From: Isosphaeraceae bacterium
GTDB lineage: Bacteria; Planctomycetota; Planctomycetia; Isosphaerales; Isosphaeraceae
Assembly (NCBI GenBank): GCA_031291845.1
Contig: JARLIH010000239.1
Coordinates: forward strand, 62,001-126,000
DNA length: 64,000 nucleotides
Direction: 5' to 3'
Of the stretch, positions 26,789 through 35,745 are shown piece by piece (the stretch's first letter is position 1; each line of letters opens with the position of its first letter). A program made the position numbers and the translations under genes. Under the pieces are notes generated by a model. The model saw only the letters and a list, made by a program, of their open reading frames with translations. It was not told the origin of the DNA and ran no database searches.

Positions 26789-29700
26789 TCAGCGCAACGG
26801 CGTGGTCCAACCCTGCCGCAGCCACAACGCCGCAGTCCGACGGGCCAGCGAGACCACGCGTGGCAAGCGGCTCGGCCGGGCGGGCAGGGTGGCCGCGTAG
26901 GTCAGGGTGACGCCCGCGAGTGTCGCGGGATCACCGGAGCCGAGCTCGATCGCGTCTTCCAGGTCGGCGAGGGTCTGGTCCCACTGGCCGAGATGCAGGA
27001 AGGCGCGGGCCCGGCCGAGGAACGCGGCGGCGTCTTCGGGGTCGTCGCTCAGCACGAGATTCCACTCGTCCCGGGCTTCGGCGAACCTCCCCAGTTTGTG
27101 CCAGGCGCGGGCCTTCGCGGCGTGGGCCGGGCCGCCGGCGCCGCCGGTGATCGCGAGCTCGAGATCGGCGAGCCCCTCGGCCGGGCGACCGGTGTCGACT
27201 CGGAGACTGCCGCGCAGAGCCACGAGGCGCGAGTCGCGCGGGTCAAGGGTTGTCCCTTGCTCCGCATCCGTCTGGGCCGCTGCGAGATCGCCGGCACGCC
27301 GCCGCACCTGGGCGCGGGTGAGAAGGGCTTGCACTGAGTCGGGGCGCAGCGCGACGGCACGGTCAGCGTCCGCCAGGGCCTCGCCGTGCGCGCCGAGTGC
27401 GCTGAGGACGACGGCACGGGTCAGGAGCGCCGGCAAGGGGGTCTCGCCACCGCTGCGCGACCTGAGCCGGTTGGCCGCAGCGCGCAGATCCCGGCGCAGG
27501 GCGGGACCGGCGACGGGCAGACGATCCATGTCGTCGGGTTGTAGTTGGCCCAGGTCGGTGTCACGGCGCAGGGCCAGGGCGACGCGCGTCCAGAGCCGCA
27601 AGCGCGCGGGGGTGGCACCCTGCTGGAGCAGCTCAGCGGCGTCGGCCTGGGCTCGTGCGGGGTCGCCGAGCAGTAGTCGGGCCTGCGCGCGGGCGTTGAG
27701 CAGCTCCGCCGGCCGCACGTCTCGCCCCCGGAATCCGTCGAGCAACCGCGTGAGCTCGGCCTCTCCTTCCGCCACCCGGCCGACCCGTAGGGCGAGCAAG
27801 GCCCGGCCCAGCGCTGCGCTCGTCATCGTGGGGTCGTCGCGCAGCACCGCGTCGTAATCGGCGCGCGCCGATTCCACGGCGCCTAGACCGGCCAGTGCCC
27901 TGGCGCGGGAGAGACGGGCGATCCGCGCCGATTTCGGGTCATCGGCCGACGCGACGACGGCGCTGAGTTCCGCGAGCGCTGTCGGGAAGTCGCCCAGCTC
28001 GAGCGCGATCTGGCCCGCTTCGAGGCGGATTGCGAGCGGATCGAGTCCGTCGGGGTGCCGGCGGGCCTGCGCCAGGTCGTCGAGCGCCCGGCCCCAGGCC
28101 CGCTTCCTGGACGCGTACAGCAGCGCCCGGTTGAAATGGGCCCAGGCGGAATCGGGTCGCAACGCGATCGCTTCGCTGTAGTGCGCCAGGGCGCGGTCCG
28201 CCTCGCCGTAGCGTTCACAGTAGAACGCCAGCGCGAACTGGTGCCAGAAATCATTGGGCCGGAGCGACACCGCCCGTTCCAGCCAGGCCAGACCGCGTGC
28301 GCGGGGACCGTCCAGCAGGGCGACCAAGCCGCGCTGGAAGTCGCCCCTCGCCCGGGCGTCGGGCTCCGGGTCTTCGTCAGAACGGTCGACGCCCGGCGGC
28401 CCCGCCTCGGGCTCATATCGCGTCCGGAGCCTGCGCCAGGGCCCTTTCGGCTCGGCGAACAGCAGGGCGCGGTCGCACAGCGCAAGCGCCGACGCACGGC
28501 CCTCCGCATCGTGCGGGTCCGAGGCCCACACCCAGAGGAACAGGAGCTCGTTGACCTCGTCCAGCAGGCGGGCACGCCGCGGCGGGTCGAGTCGCTCGAA
28601 GTCCGGGAGGCGGTTCCAGTCGCTCCGGCTGAGAACGTGGAAGGGCTCGAGCGTGCGCTGGAGCTCGGGTCCGATGGACTTCAACTCCTTGCCCGTGATC
28701 AGCCGGAAGCGAAGCGGCTCGATCAGCCGGAAGAGGCCGTCGGCCCGAGCGCGCGCGTTTTGTGTCTCGTCGACGTCGCGCTGCCGGGCTTCAGCTTCCG
28801 TGTGCAGCGAGCGCAGGGCGCTATACCCCTTGGCGAGCGCAGCCGCTCGGGCATATTCGGTCGAGCCGTCGGCGAGCTGGCCAACGTGCTCGGCGCTCCG
28901 GCCCGCGGCCAGGGCTTGCCGCACGTCCCCTTCGCGACGGAACCCCCGGGCCTGAACGCGGAATGCCGTGGCCATCGCGGCAGCCGAGAGGGCCAACAGC
29001 GCGACGACGACGGTAATGCGCAGCCGGTTGCGCGCGCCCCAGCGCAGCGTGCGCGCGGGCTCGGGCTCGCGCGCAAAGCGGAGAGGGCCGTCGTCGGCCA
29101 CGGCATGCAGGTCGACCGCCAGTTGGGCGGCGGTTTGATAGCGGTCGGGTGGGTCGGCGGCCAGGCACTTGCGGATCACGGCCTCGAGCGCGGCGGGGAC
29201 GTTCCGGTCACGCAGCCGCTCCCAGGGGGGACCCGCACGGCGCTGGTCGATCAAGGTGCGGAGGGCCTCGCCGGGCCGGCCCTCGACCGCGGTGGGGAAC
29301 GGACGCGAGGCCAGGACCTCGAACAGGACCACCCCCAGGCCGTAGACATCGGCGCGCGCGTCGACCACGCCCGTCGCCTGTTCGGCGACGGCGCGGAGGT
29401 GCTCGGGGGCCATGTAGGCCAGAGTCCCCCCCAGAACCAGGGGAGCCACGTCGGGACCCCCTGCGGGCGCGGCGTGAGACAGGTTGAAGTCGAGGAGCAT
29501 CGGGACGGCGTCGGCCGTCACGAGCACGTTCGACGGCTTGACATCGCTATGCAGGATCCCTTGTTCGTGCGCGTGGTGGAGGGCTTCCGCCAGCCGGGCC
29601 CCCCACCACGCGACGGCCTGGCCCAAGGAGCGCCGGGCCAGCGCTGCGCGCCCCTCGGCGCGCGGCGACGGGACTTCCGAAGCGGGCCGCAGCGCGTCGA

Positions 29701-30475
29701 ACACGGCGAGCAGCTCCGCTCCCGATCGGGCCGACGCGCACCGCTCGTCGGCCAGGATCGCGGCCAGCGTCACCCGGCCGAAGTAGGGCATGCACAGCAG
29801 GTGCAGCCCCGTGGACGGGTCGGTCCGATACGAGTAGACGGGCACGATGTGGGTGTGCTGGAGCCGGGCGAGCGTCTGGGGCTCGGCCGAACCGCGCCGG
29901 GCGACCTTGAGGGCGACCGGGCGGTCGGCCAGCCCTTGTTCCTCGGCCAGGTAGACGCGAGCGAATGCGCCTCGCCCCAGCTCTTCGACGAGCCGGAACC
30001 CGTCGATCGTCTGGCCGGTCTCCGGGAACGGAGCGCTGGGAACGGCGGCGGCCAGCGACCAGCTCTCGGTCGAGCCGACCCACTCGTGGATCTCGAGGAT
30101 CTCGCCAAGCTGGGGGGCAAGCCCCGGGAAGCGCACTTCGTACTCGGCCGGACGGGGCGACTCGCCGGCTTCCTCGCGAAGGCAAAACTCTTCATACAAG
30201 AGGGCGACGAGCACTTCGTCTTCGAGCTGGGCATAGCGCTCGGCGTACCACTCGACGCGCACCGGCTCTCCCGCCCCCCTGCGCAGCGCGAGGTCGGCGC
30301 GCAAGAGGGCGAGGATCGCGCCCGGCCCGCGCCCGGGCTCGTTCGGCAAGTAATGCCGGGGGTCGGGCGGATCGTGCGGGCGCGACCGCCAGTCGGCCTC
30401 GAAGGCCCGCGCCAACCGGGAGGCGGCGGGTGACGACGCCTCATCCCAGATCCGGCCCCGACTGGTCATGGCCAT
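26789..30475 (-). CDS. Membrane Ser/Thr protein kinase with C-terminal TPR repeats
   Basis: 1228 residues. An N-terminal region of about 155 residues precedes the kinase domain (glycine loop ELGRGAFARVYLAEE, lysine in VALKV). The catalytic loop reads ILHSDVKPSNVLV, so HRD has become HSD near residue 311, and the DFG motif is DFN in LLDFNLSHAAP near 329; proton-acceptor Asp, Lys and Asn are kept. A transmembrane helix (ITVVVALLALSAAAMATA) is at about 485-507, and the rest is TPR-rich (from about 690). The gene overlaps the ECF sigma-factor gene by 35 bases, so the two are one operon: a typical planctomycete sigma/kinase pair in which phosphorylation may control the sigma factor. Confidence 0.9.
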   Translation of the reverse strand: MAMTSRGRIWDEASSPAASRLARAFEADWRSRPHDPPDPRHYLPNEPGRGPGAILALLRADLALRRGAGEPVRVEWYAERYAQLEDEVLVALLYEEFCLREEAGESPRPAEYEVRFPGLAPQLGEILEIHEWVGSTESWSLAAAVPSAPFPETGQTIDGFRLVEELGRGAFARVYLAEEQGLADRPVALKVARRGSAEPQTLARLQHTHIVPVYSYRTDPSTGLHLLCMPYFGRVTLAAILADERCASARSGAELLAVFDALRPASEVPSPRAEGRAALARRSLGQAVAWWGARLAEALHHAHEQGILHSDVKPSNVLVTADAVPMLLDFNLSHAAPAGGPDVAPLVLGGTLAYMAPEHLRAVAEQATGVVDARADVYGLGVVLFEVLASRPFPTAVEGRPGEALRTLIDQRRAGPPWERLRDRNVPAALEAVIRKCLAADPPDRYQTAAQLAVDLHAVADDGPLRFAREPEPARTLRWGARNRLRITVVVALLALSAAAMATAFRVQARGFRREGDVRQALAAGRSAEHVGQLADGSTEYARAAALAKGYSALRSLHTEAEARQRDVDETQNARARADGLFRLIEPLRFRLITGKELKSIGPELQRTLEPFHVLSRSDWNRLPDFERLDPPRRARLLDEVNELLFLWVWASDPHDAEGRASALALCDRALLFAEPKGPWRRLRTRYEPEAGPPGVDRSDEDPEPDARARGDFQRGLVALLDGPRARGLAWLERAVSLRPNDFWHQFALAFYCERYGEADRALAHYSEAIALRPDSAWAHFNRALLYASRKRAWGRALDDLAQARRHPDGLDPLAIRLEAGQIALELGDFPTALAELSAVVASADDPKSARIARLSRARALAGLGAVESARADYDAVLRDDPTMTSAALGRALLALRVGRVAEGEAELTRLLDGFRGRDVRPAELLNARAQARLLLGDPARAQADAAELLQQGATPARLRLWTRVALALRRDTDLGQLQPDDMDRLPVAGPALRRDLRAAANRLRSRSGGETPLPALLTRAVVLSALGAHGEALADADRAVALRPDSVQALLTRAQVRRRAGDLAAAQTDAEQGTTLDPRDSRLVALRGSLRVDTGRPAEGLADLELAITGGAGGPAHAAKARAWHKLGRFAEARDEWNLVLSDDPEDAAAFLGRARAFLHLGQWDQTLADLEDAIELGSGDPATLAGVTLTYAATLPARPSRLPRVVSLARRTAALWLRQGWTTPLR

Positions 30476-31076
30476 CCCTCACGCCCTCCTCGTTGCTCTG
30501 CGTCCGTCGGCGCAGGTCTTCGAGCACCCGCCGCACGGTTCGCTCGCTGATGCCGAGCCGTCCCGCGATCTCGTGGTTCGTGAACCCTTCCGCCTTCAGG
30601 TCCAGGACAATCCGCCGCCCCTCGGGGACCAGGTCGCGCAGGCGCCCCAGCGTCTCGCGCGCTTCGGCCATCTCGCTCGGCGTGTCGGCGCCGTCGCTCA
30701 GTTCCCGGGCGTGGCTGCCGTCCCAGAGCGACTCCTCGAGCCGGACGTCCCGCCCCTGGCTCGACGCCCGGCGGTACTCATCGATGACCTTGTTCCGCGC
30801 CGCTCGTGCCAGGAACGCCACGAGGTTCCGCGGGTCCTCGAACTCCGAAGGACCGGCCCCCATCCTGCGGAAAAAGCTCCCCCAGACACTTTGCAGGAAG
30901 TCAAGCGAATCGAACCGCGCCCGCAACAGCTTCGGCAACTGCCGGCGCACCACGAGACGCACCTGCGCCTCGTACCGGCACAGGAGCTCGCGCGCGGCCT
31001 CCTCGTCCCCCGCCCGGATCCGCGCGAGAAACGCCTGTAGCTCCCCGCGTTCCTGGGACGGGCCCCCGCTCGACAT
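30441..31076 (-). CDS. ECF-type RNA polymerase sigma factor
   Basis: 211 residues. Region 2: FDSLDFLQSVWGSFFRRM followed by AFLARAARNKVIDEYRR, which binds core and the -10 element. Region 4: EGFTNHEIAGRLGISERTVR, a helix-turn-helix that binds the -35 element. No anti-sigma gene is adjacent; instead the kinase starts inside the last codons of this gene. Planctomycete ECF groups linked to Ser/Thr kinases have this arrangement. The start is ATG 31076; a longer frame to 31154 exists but its extra residues are not sigma-like. Confidence 0.9.
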   Translation of the reverse strand: MSSGGPSQERGELQAFLARIRAGDEEAARELLCRYEAQVRLVVRRQLPKLLRARFDSLDFLQSVWGSFFRRMGAGPSEFEDPRNLVAFLARAARNKVIDEYRRASSQGRDVRLEESLWDGSHARELSDGADTPSEMAEARETLGRLRDLVPEGRRIVLDLKAEGFTNHEIAGRLGISERTVRRVLEDLRRRTQSNEEGVRDGHDQSGPDLG

Positions 31077-31324
31077 AGGATAGAAACCTCCGTGGCTGGC
31101 TTGGGCCGTTACTAGGAATGACGGAATTCCGTGATCGTCGCGGACAGGGGGCACGATCGTCCAGCCCTTTGCGTCGCTCCCTCGGGGAACGCAAGGCTCT
31201 CGGAACCTTCACCGGCCGTTCATCGCTTCCACGTGCCGTATCGTGATAGTGCGCACCCAAACCGTTCTCGCGCGCGCCGATGTTGACTGCATCCCAACGT
31301 CTCCCGTGACCTGGAGCCAGCCTC

Positions 31325-32755
31325 ATGAGATTGCCCGGAATCTTGCTCGCCGCCACGTTGCCCTTGTTCTTAGGCGCCGCCGTGCCCGAGGGGCCGTTCG
31401 TCGTCAAGCCGTACCTCCAGCTCGGTCACACTCCGGCCCCTGACAAACTGGCACTACTCTGGCATGCCCCCGACGCCGACACCGCGTGGTCGGTCGAATA
31501 CCGGATCGGGGCCGACGGGGCTTGGAAGAAGGCTGACGCACCCCGCGCGAGCCGGGTCGCGGTCACCGGCATTGCGCCCCACCGGGTCTACCGCGCTGCG
31601 CTCAGCGGCCTGGAGCCCGGCGGGACGTTCACGTACCGCGTCAACCAGGGGGGCAAGGAAGTCTTCTCGGCCGAGGGCCGCGCCCCGAAGTCGGCCGGAC
31701 AGCCTTACCGCTTCGTTGCGTTCGGCGACTGCGGGGCGGGCACCACCGATCAGAAACCGCTGGCGTATCGGGCGTTCCTGGCCAAGCCCGACTTCGTGGT
31801 GATCCCTGGCGACATCGTCTACGAGGAGGGGCGGATCTCGGAGTACCATGAGACGTTCTGGCCCGTCTACAACGCCGACGAGCCCTCGCCGGCAACGGGC
31901 GTTCCGCTGCTCCGTTCGACCCTGTTCGTCGCCGCGCCCGGCAATCATGACACCGGCAACCGCGACCTGGACAAGCACGCCGACGGTCTCGGGTATTTCC
32001 TCTACTGGGACCAGCCCCTCAACGGCCCGCTCGCCAAGGAAGGGAGCGCGATCGTCCCTCCGTTGATCGCCTCGGAGGCGAACCGCCGTGCCTTCACGAG
32101 TGCTGCGGGCGACGCGTATCCCCGGATGACGAACTTCTCCTTCGACTACGGCAATGCCCACTGGACCATCGTCGACTCGAATCCCTACGTCGACTGGACC
32201 AACCCCGAGCTGCTCAAGTGGGTCGAGCGCGACCTCGCGGCCGCCCAGCGCGCGACGTGGCGCTTCGTCATGTTCCACCACCCCCCGTTCAACTCGGCGC
32301 GCGAGCACTTGGAGCAGCAGCAGACACGCGCGCTCGCCCCTTTGTTCGAGGCGGGCAACGTCGACGTGGTCTTCAATGGCCACGTGCATAATTATCAGCG
32401 GTCGTTCCCGATGCGATTCAAGCCCGACAACAAGGGAACGTTGCTCGTCGGCGGCCGTGACGGCAAAACGGTTCGCGGCCGCGTGATCAACGGCCGCTGG
32501 GCGCTCGACAAGGCGTTCGATGGCCGCAACGACACCACGCCGGACGGCGTGATCTACCTGATCACCGGCGCCGGTGGCCAGAAGCTGTACAACCCCGAGC
32601 AGCAGGACGACCGTGACTCGTGGCAGGGGTTTACCGACAAGTTCATCTCGAAGGTCCACTCATTGACCATCGCCGAGGTAGACGGCAAGACCCTGACGAT
32701 CCGCCAGGTCACGGGGGACGGGCAGGAGCTGGACCGGTTCACGGTCACGAAGTAA
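31325..32755 (+). CDS. Purple-acid-phosphatase-like metallophosphoesterase, exported
   Basis: 476 residues with a Sec signal peptide (MRLPGILLAATLPLFLGAA). An N-terminal fibronectin-III-like domain (KPYLQLG to about 115) precedes the two-metal phosphoesterase core with all five blocks: FGDCGAG, PGDIVYEEG, APGNHD, FHHPPF and NGHVHNYQRS. It should hydrolyse phosphomonoesters outside the cytoplasm; an alkaline phosphatase is also encoded at 48717. The ATG at 31325 directly precedes the signal. Monocistronic, divergent from the sigma/kinase operon. Confidence 0.92.
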   Translation: MRLPGILLAATLPLFLGAAVPEGPFVVKPYLQLGHTPAPDKLALLWHAPDADTAWSVEYRIGADGAWKKADAPRASRVAVTGIAPHRVYRAALSGLEPGGTFTYRVNQGGKEVFSAEGRAPKSAGQPYRFVAFGDCGAGTTDQKPLAYRAFLAKPDFVVIPGDIVYEEGRISEYHETFWPVYNADEPSPATGVPLLRSTLFVAAPGNHDTGNRDLDKHADGLGYFLYWDQPLNGPLAKEGSAIVPPLIASEANRRAFTSAAGDAYPRMTNFSFDYGNAHWTIVDSNPYVDWTNPELLKWVERDLAAAQRATWRFVMFHHPPFNSAREHLEQQQTRALAPLFEAGNVDVVFNGHVHNYQRSFPMRFKPDNKGTLLVGGRDGKTVRGRVINGRWALDKAFDGRNDTTPDGVIYLITGAGGQKLYNPEQQDDRDSWQGFTDKFISKVHSLTIAEVDGKTLTIRQVTGDGQELDRFTVTK

Positions 32756-32975
32756 CGCGGCCGTTCGGTAGGAATCGACGTCGATTGAGGACAGAGCTGG
32801 GTGGCACGCCCGTCGCAGACTCCGGTCGTGCCGCCCAATGTGCCGAAGGCCCTCGCGCTGCGACGGTGCGATCGTCCTGTTGCATTCCGACAGGCTCGCG
32901 CCCCGAGAACAGGGTACACTGGAGAGCGCGGTCGACCCGTCACGGTCGACCTCTGGCTCCCAGGAACTGGCTCCC

Positions 32976-34910
32976 ATGTGCGGCATAGCGGGCGCGGCGT
33001 GGACGAACGCGGGGCGAGCTCTGGGCGATGCCCCGCTCAGCGCAATGATGGCCCGCATCGCGCACCGGGGGCCCGACGACTCGGGCATCTACCGCAACGC
33101 GCACGCCGCACTCGGGTTCCGGCGGCTCTCGATCGTGGACCTCGAAGGGGGGCATCAGCCGTTCTCGAACGAGGATGGGACCGTCTGGGTCGTCTTCAAC
33201 GGAGAGATCTACAACTTCCTCGCCTTGCGGCGACGGCTCGAGGCGCGAGGGCACACACTCCGCTCGCAGGGGGACACCGAAGTCCTGGTCCACCTGTACG
33301 AGGACGAGGGAACCGCGATGTTCCCGCTGCTGCGCGGGATGTTCGCGCTGGCGATCTGGGACGCCGCGCGACACACGCTGGTCCTCGCGCGCGACCGCCT
33401 GGGCCAGAAGCCGCTCGTTTACCGGCACGACGGCGCGCGAATCACCTTCGCCAGCGAGCTGAAGGCACTATTAGCCCTTCCCGAGAGCGAGCTGCCCCGG
33501 CAGGTTGACCCGCTCGCGCTCGACCAGTACCTCACGTTCGGCTACGTGCCGCACCCGCGCACGATCCTGGAGGGCGTGTACAAACTGCCGCCCGCCCACT
33601 GCGCGGTCTGGCACGAAGGGCGACTCACGCTCGATCGTTACTGGAACCCGGACTGGAACTCCGAGGCGACCACGTCCCCCGGCGAGGACGTCGAGCGCCT
33701 GCGCGAGACCCTGAGCGACGCCGTGCGCGAGCAGATGATCGCCGACGTGCCGCTCGGCGCGTTCTTGTCCGGTGGCGTGGACTCGACGATCATCGCCGGC
33801 CTGATGCAGCGCGTCTCGAGCCGTCCCGTGCAGACGTTCGCGATCGGGTTCGACGACCCCAAATTCGACGAGACGCGCTACGCCGAGCTCGCCGCGCGGC
33901 ACCTGGGGACCGAGCACCACACGTTCCGCGTCACGCCCCAGGCCTGGGAGGTCCTGCCTGCCCTGGCTGAGCAGTTCGACGAGCCGTTCGCCGACAGCTC
34001 GGCCGTGCCGACCTGGTACGTCTCGCGCGAGACACGGCGGTCGGTCACGGTGGCCCTCACCGGCGACGCGGGGGACGAGCTTTTCGGCGGCTACGACCGT
34101 TACCGCGCGGTCGCGCTGGCCAACCTGATCGACCGCCTACCCAGCGGCCCCCGCGCGGTCCTGTGCGGCCCCTTGGCCCGCGCCTTGCCCGGCTCGACCG
34201 GCGCAAAATCCGCCCTCCGGCGGGTGAAGCGGATGCTGGAAGGGGTCGCCGAGCCCGCCGAAACACGCTACATGCAATGGGTCGGCACATTCCAGGAAGC
34301 CCAGCGCGTCGCGCTCTACAGCGATCGCTGGCTCGACACGCTCGCCGCCGCCGGCGTGGCCGACCCCGACGAGGCCGACCCCGCCACCGTCCTGTCGCGC
34401 GCCTTCGCCGCCGCTCCGAAGCGTGACCCGGTCACGCGCACGATGATCGCCGACATCCTGACCTACCTGCCGTGCGACCTGCTCGTGAAGGTCGACATGG
34501 CAAGCATGGCGCACAGCCTCGAGTGCCGCGGCCCGTTCCTCGACCACCGCGTCGTCGAGCTGGCCCTCTCGATGCCCCTGGAACGCAAGCTGCGGCTGCG
34601 CGGGGGGCGGTCGAAAGTCGTGCTCAAGCAGGCGTTCGCAGACCTTCTGCCGCCGGAGATTCGCACCCGTCCGAAGATGGGTTTCGGCGTCCCGATCGAC
34701 CGCTGGTTCCGCGGCGAGCTCAAGGACGAGCTCCGCGCCGTCCTGCTCGACCCGGTCTGTCTGGGGCGGGGACTGTTCCGCGAGGCCGAAGTGGCCCGCC
34801 TCGTCGACGAGCACATCGAGAACCGCGCCGATCACGCGTACAAGCTATGGGCACTGTTGATGCTGGAGCTCTGGTTCCGGAATCACATTGACGCACACGC
34901 GGCGTTCTGA
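32976..34910 (+). CDS. asnB: Asparagine synthase (glutamine-hydrolysing)
   Basis: 644 residues. The class II glutaminase domain starts with the catalytic Cys2 (MCGIAGAAW) and has HRGPDDSG and NGEIYNF; the synthetase domain has the pyrophosphatase loop AFLSGGVDSTIIAG and DELFGGYDRY. Start is ATG 32976, fixed because the nucleophile must be residue 2 after Met removal; the open frame upstream cannot be used. Some long homologs act in surface-polysaccharide or exosortase-linked systems; the nearby genes do not decide between these and ordinary asparagine synthesis. A DUF4058 gene follows 12 nt later. Confidence 0.93.
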   Translation: MCGIAGAAWTNAGRALGDAPLSAMMARIAHRGPDDSGIYRNAHAALGFRRLSIVDLEGGHQPFSNEDGTVWVVFNGEIYNFLALRRRLEARGHTLRSQGDTEVLVHLYEDEGTAMFPLLRGMFALAIWDAARHTLVLARDRLGQKPLVYRHDGARITFASELKALLALPESELPRQVDPLALDQYLTFGYVPHPRTILEGVYKLPPAHCAVWHEGRLTLDRYWNPDWNSEATTSPGEDVERLRETLSDAVREQMIADVPLGAFLSGGVDSTIIAGLMQRVSSRPVQTFAIGFDDPKFDETRYAELAARHLGTEHHTFRVTPQAWEVLPALAEQFDEPFADSSAVPTWYVSRETRRSVTVALTGDAGDELFGGYDRYRAVALANLIDRLPSGPRAVLCGPLARALPGSTGAKSALRRVKRMLEGVAEPAETRYMQWVGTFQEAQRVALYSDRWLDTLAAAGVADPDEADPATVLSRAFAAAPKRDPVTRTMIADILTYLPCDLLVKVDMASMAHSLECRGPFLDHRVVELALSMPLERKLRLRGGRSKVVLKQAFADLLPPEIRTRPKMGFGVPIDRWFRGELKDELRAVLLDPVCLGRGLFREAEVARLVDEHIENRADHAYKLWALLMLELWFRNHIDAHAAF

Positions 34911-34922
34911 GAATCTTATATT

Positions 34923-35723
34923 ATGAGCATGATCTTTCCGGGAATGGATCCCTACCTGGAAGACCCCGCGGTTTGGCCCGGCGTTCATAGCCGCATGGTG
35001 GTCTACCTGGCTGATTACCTTCAGCCCCGTTTACAGCCGCGCTACATCGCCGCTGTTGAAGAACGCGTCTTCGTCGAGGAAACGAGGCGCGACATGATAC
35101 CCGACGTCGTTCTCAAGCGGAGGCGCCCCGGGAAGCCTCAAGGAAGAGTGGCGGTGCTCGAAGGTAACATGCCCGAGGTTATCCGGGTTTCAGGTCTGGA
35201 GATTCATGAGTCGTACGTGACGATCCTCGATCGGCACTCAGGCCAAAAGATTGTCACCGTTATCGAGCTCGTGAGCCCTACCAACAAATATGCCGGGGCA
35301 GGGCGAGACTCCTACGTCGCGAAGCAACGCGACGTACTCGGGAGTGAAGCGCACCTTGTCGAGATCGACCTGCTCCGGGCCGGGCCGCATGTCCTGACGA
35401 TCCCGGAGTGGGCTGCGCGGGGGCGGGGGCCGTACGACTACCTCGTCTGCGTCAACCGCGCGGTGGGACTGCGCGACGAGTATGAGGTATACCGCCAGAG
35501 CCTACGCGTCCCGCTGACGAGCGTTCGCGTCCCGTTGGCTGACGGTGACCCCGATGCGATGCTGGACATTCAGGCCGTCCTCTCGCAGGTCTACGACGCC
35601 GGTTTCTATCGCGACCTGCTCGCCTACGATCGGCCGTGCGTACCCCCGCTTCCGCCGGCCGATCAAGCTTGGGCCGACGAACGGATTCGGGCGGCGACGG
35701 CGGAGCCAAGCCAAGAGAGTTAA
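34923..35723 (+). CDS. DUF4058 family protein, copy 1
   Basis: 266 residues. FPGMDPYLEDPAVWPGVHS is the DUF4058 opening, followed by PDVVLKRR, TVIELVSPTNK, and KQRDVLGSEAHLVEIDLLR. The E-L-V-S-P-x-N-K and V-E-I-D-L-x-R elements recall a PD-(D/E)XK nuclease core, though this is an inference. Function unknown; the family is expanded in planctomycetes and cyanobacteria. It lies 12 nt after asnB and is convergent with nagA. A second copy is at 62495. Confidence 0.92.
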   Translation: MSMIFPGMDPYLEDPAVWPGVHSRMVVYLADYLQPRLQPRYIAAVEERVFVEETRRDMIPDVVLKRRRPGKPQGRVAVLEGNMPEVIRVSGLEIHESYVTILDRHSGQKIVTVIELVSPTNKYAGAGRDSYVAKQRDVLGSEAHLVEIDLLRAGPHVLTIPEWAARGRGPYDYLVCVNRAVGLRDEYEVYRQSLRVPLTSVRVPLADGDPDAMLDIQAVLSQVYDAGFYRDLLAYDRPCVPPLPPADQAWADERIRAATAEPSQES

Positions 35724-35745
35724 GAAGCCCCGGTTGCCGTACGAA

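Noticed and set aside
28055-30433. 792-codon plus-strand open frame opposite the kinase gene
   Set aside because: High-GC antisense shadow; no recognisable domain, and the minus strand has a full kinase.
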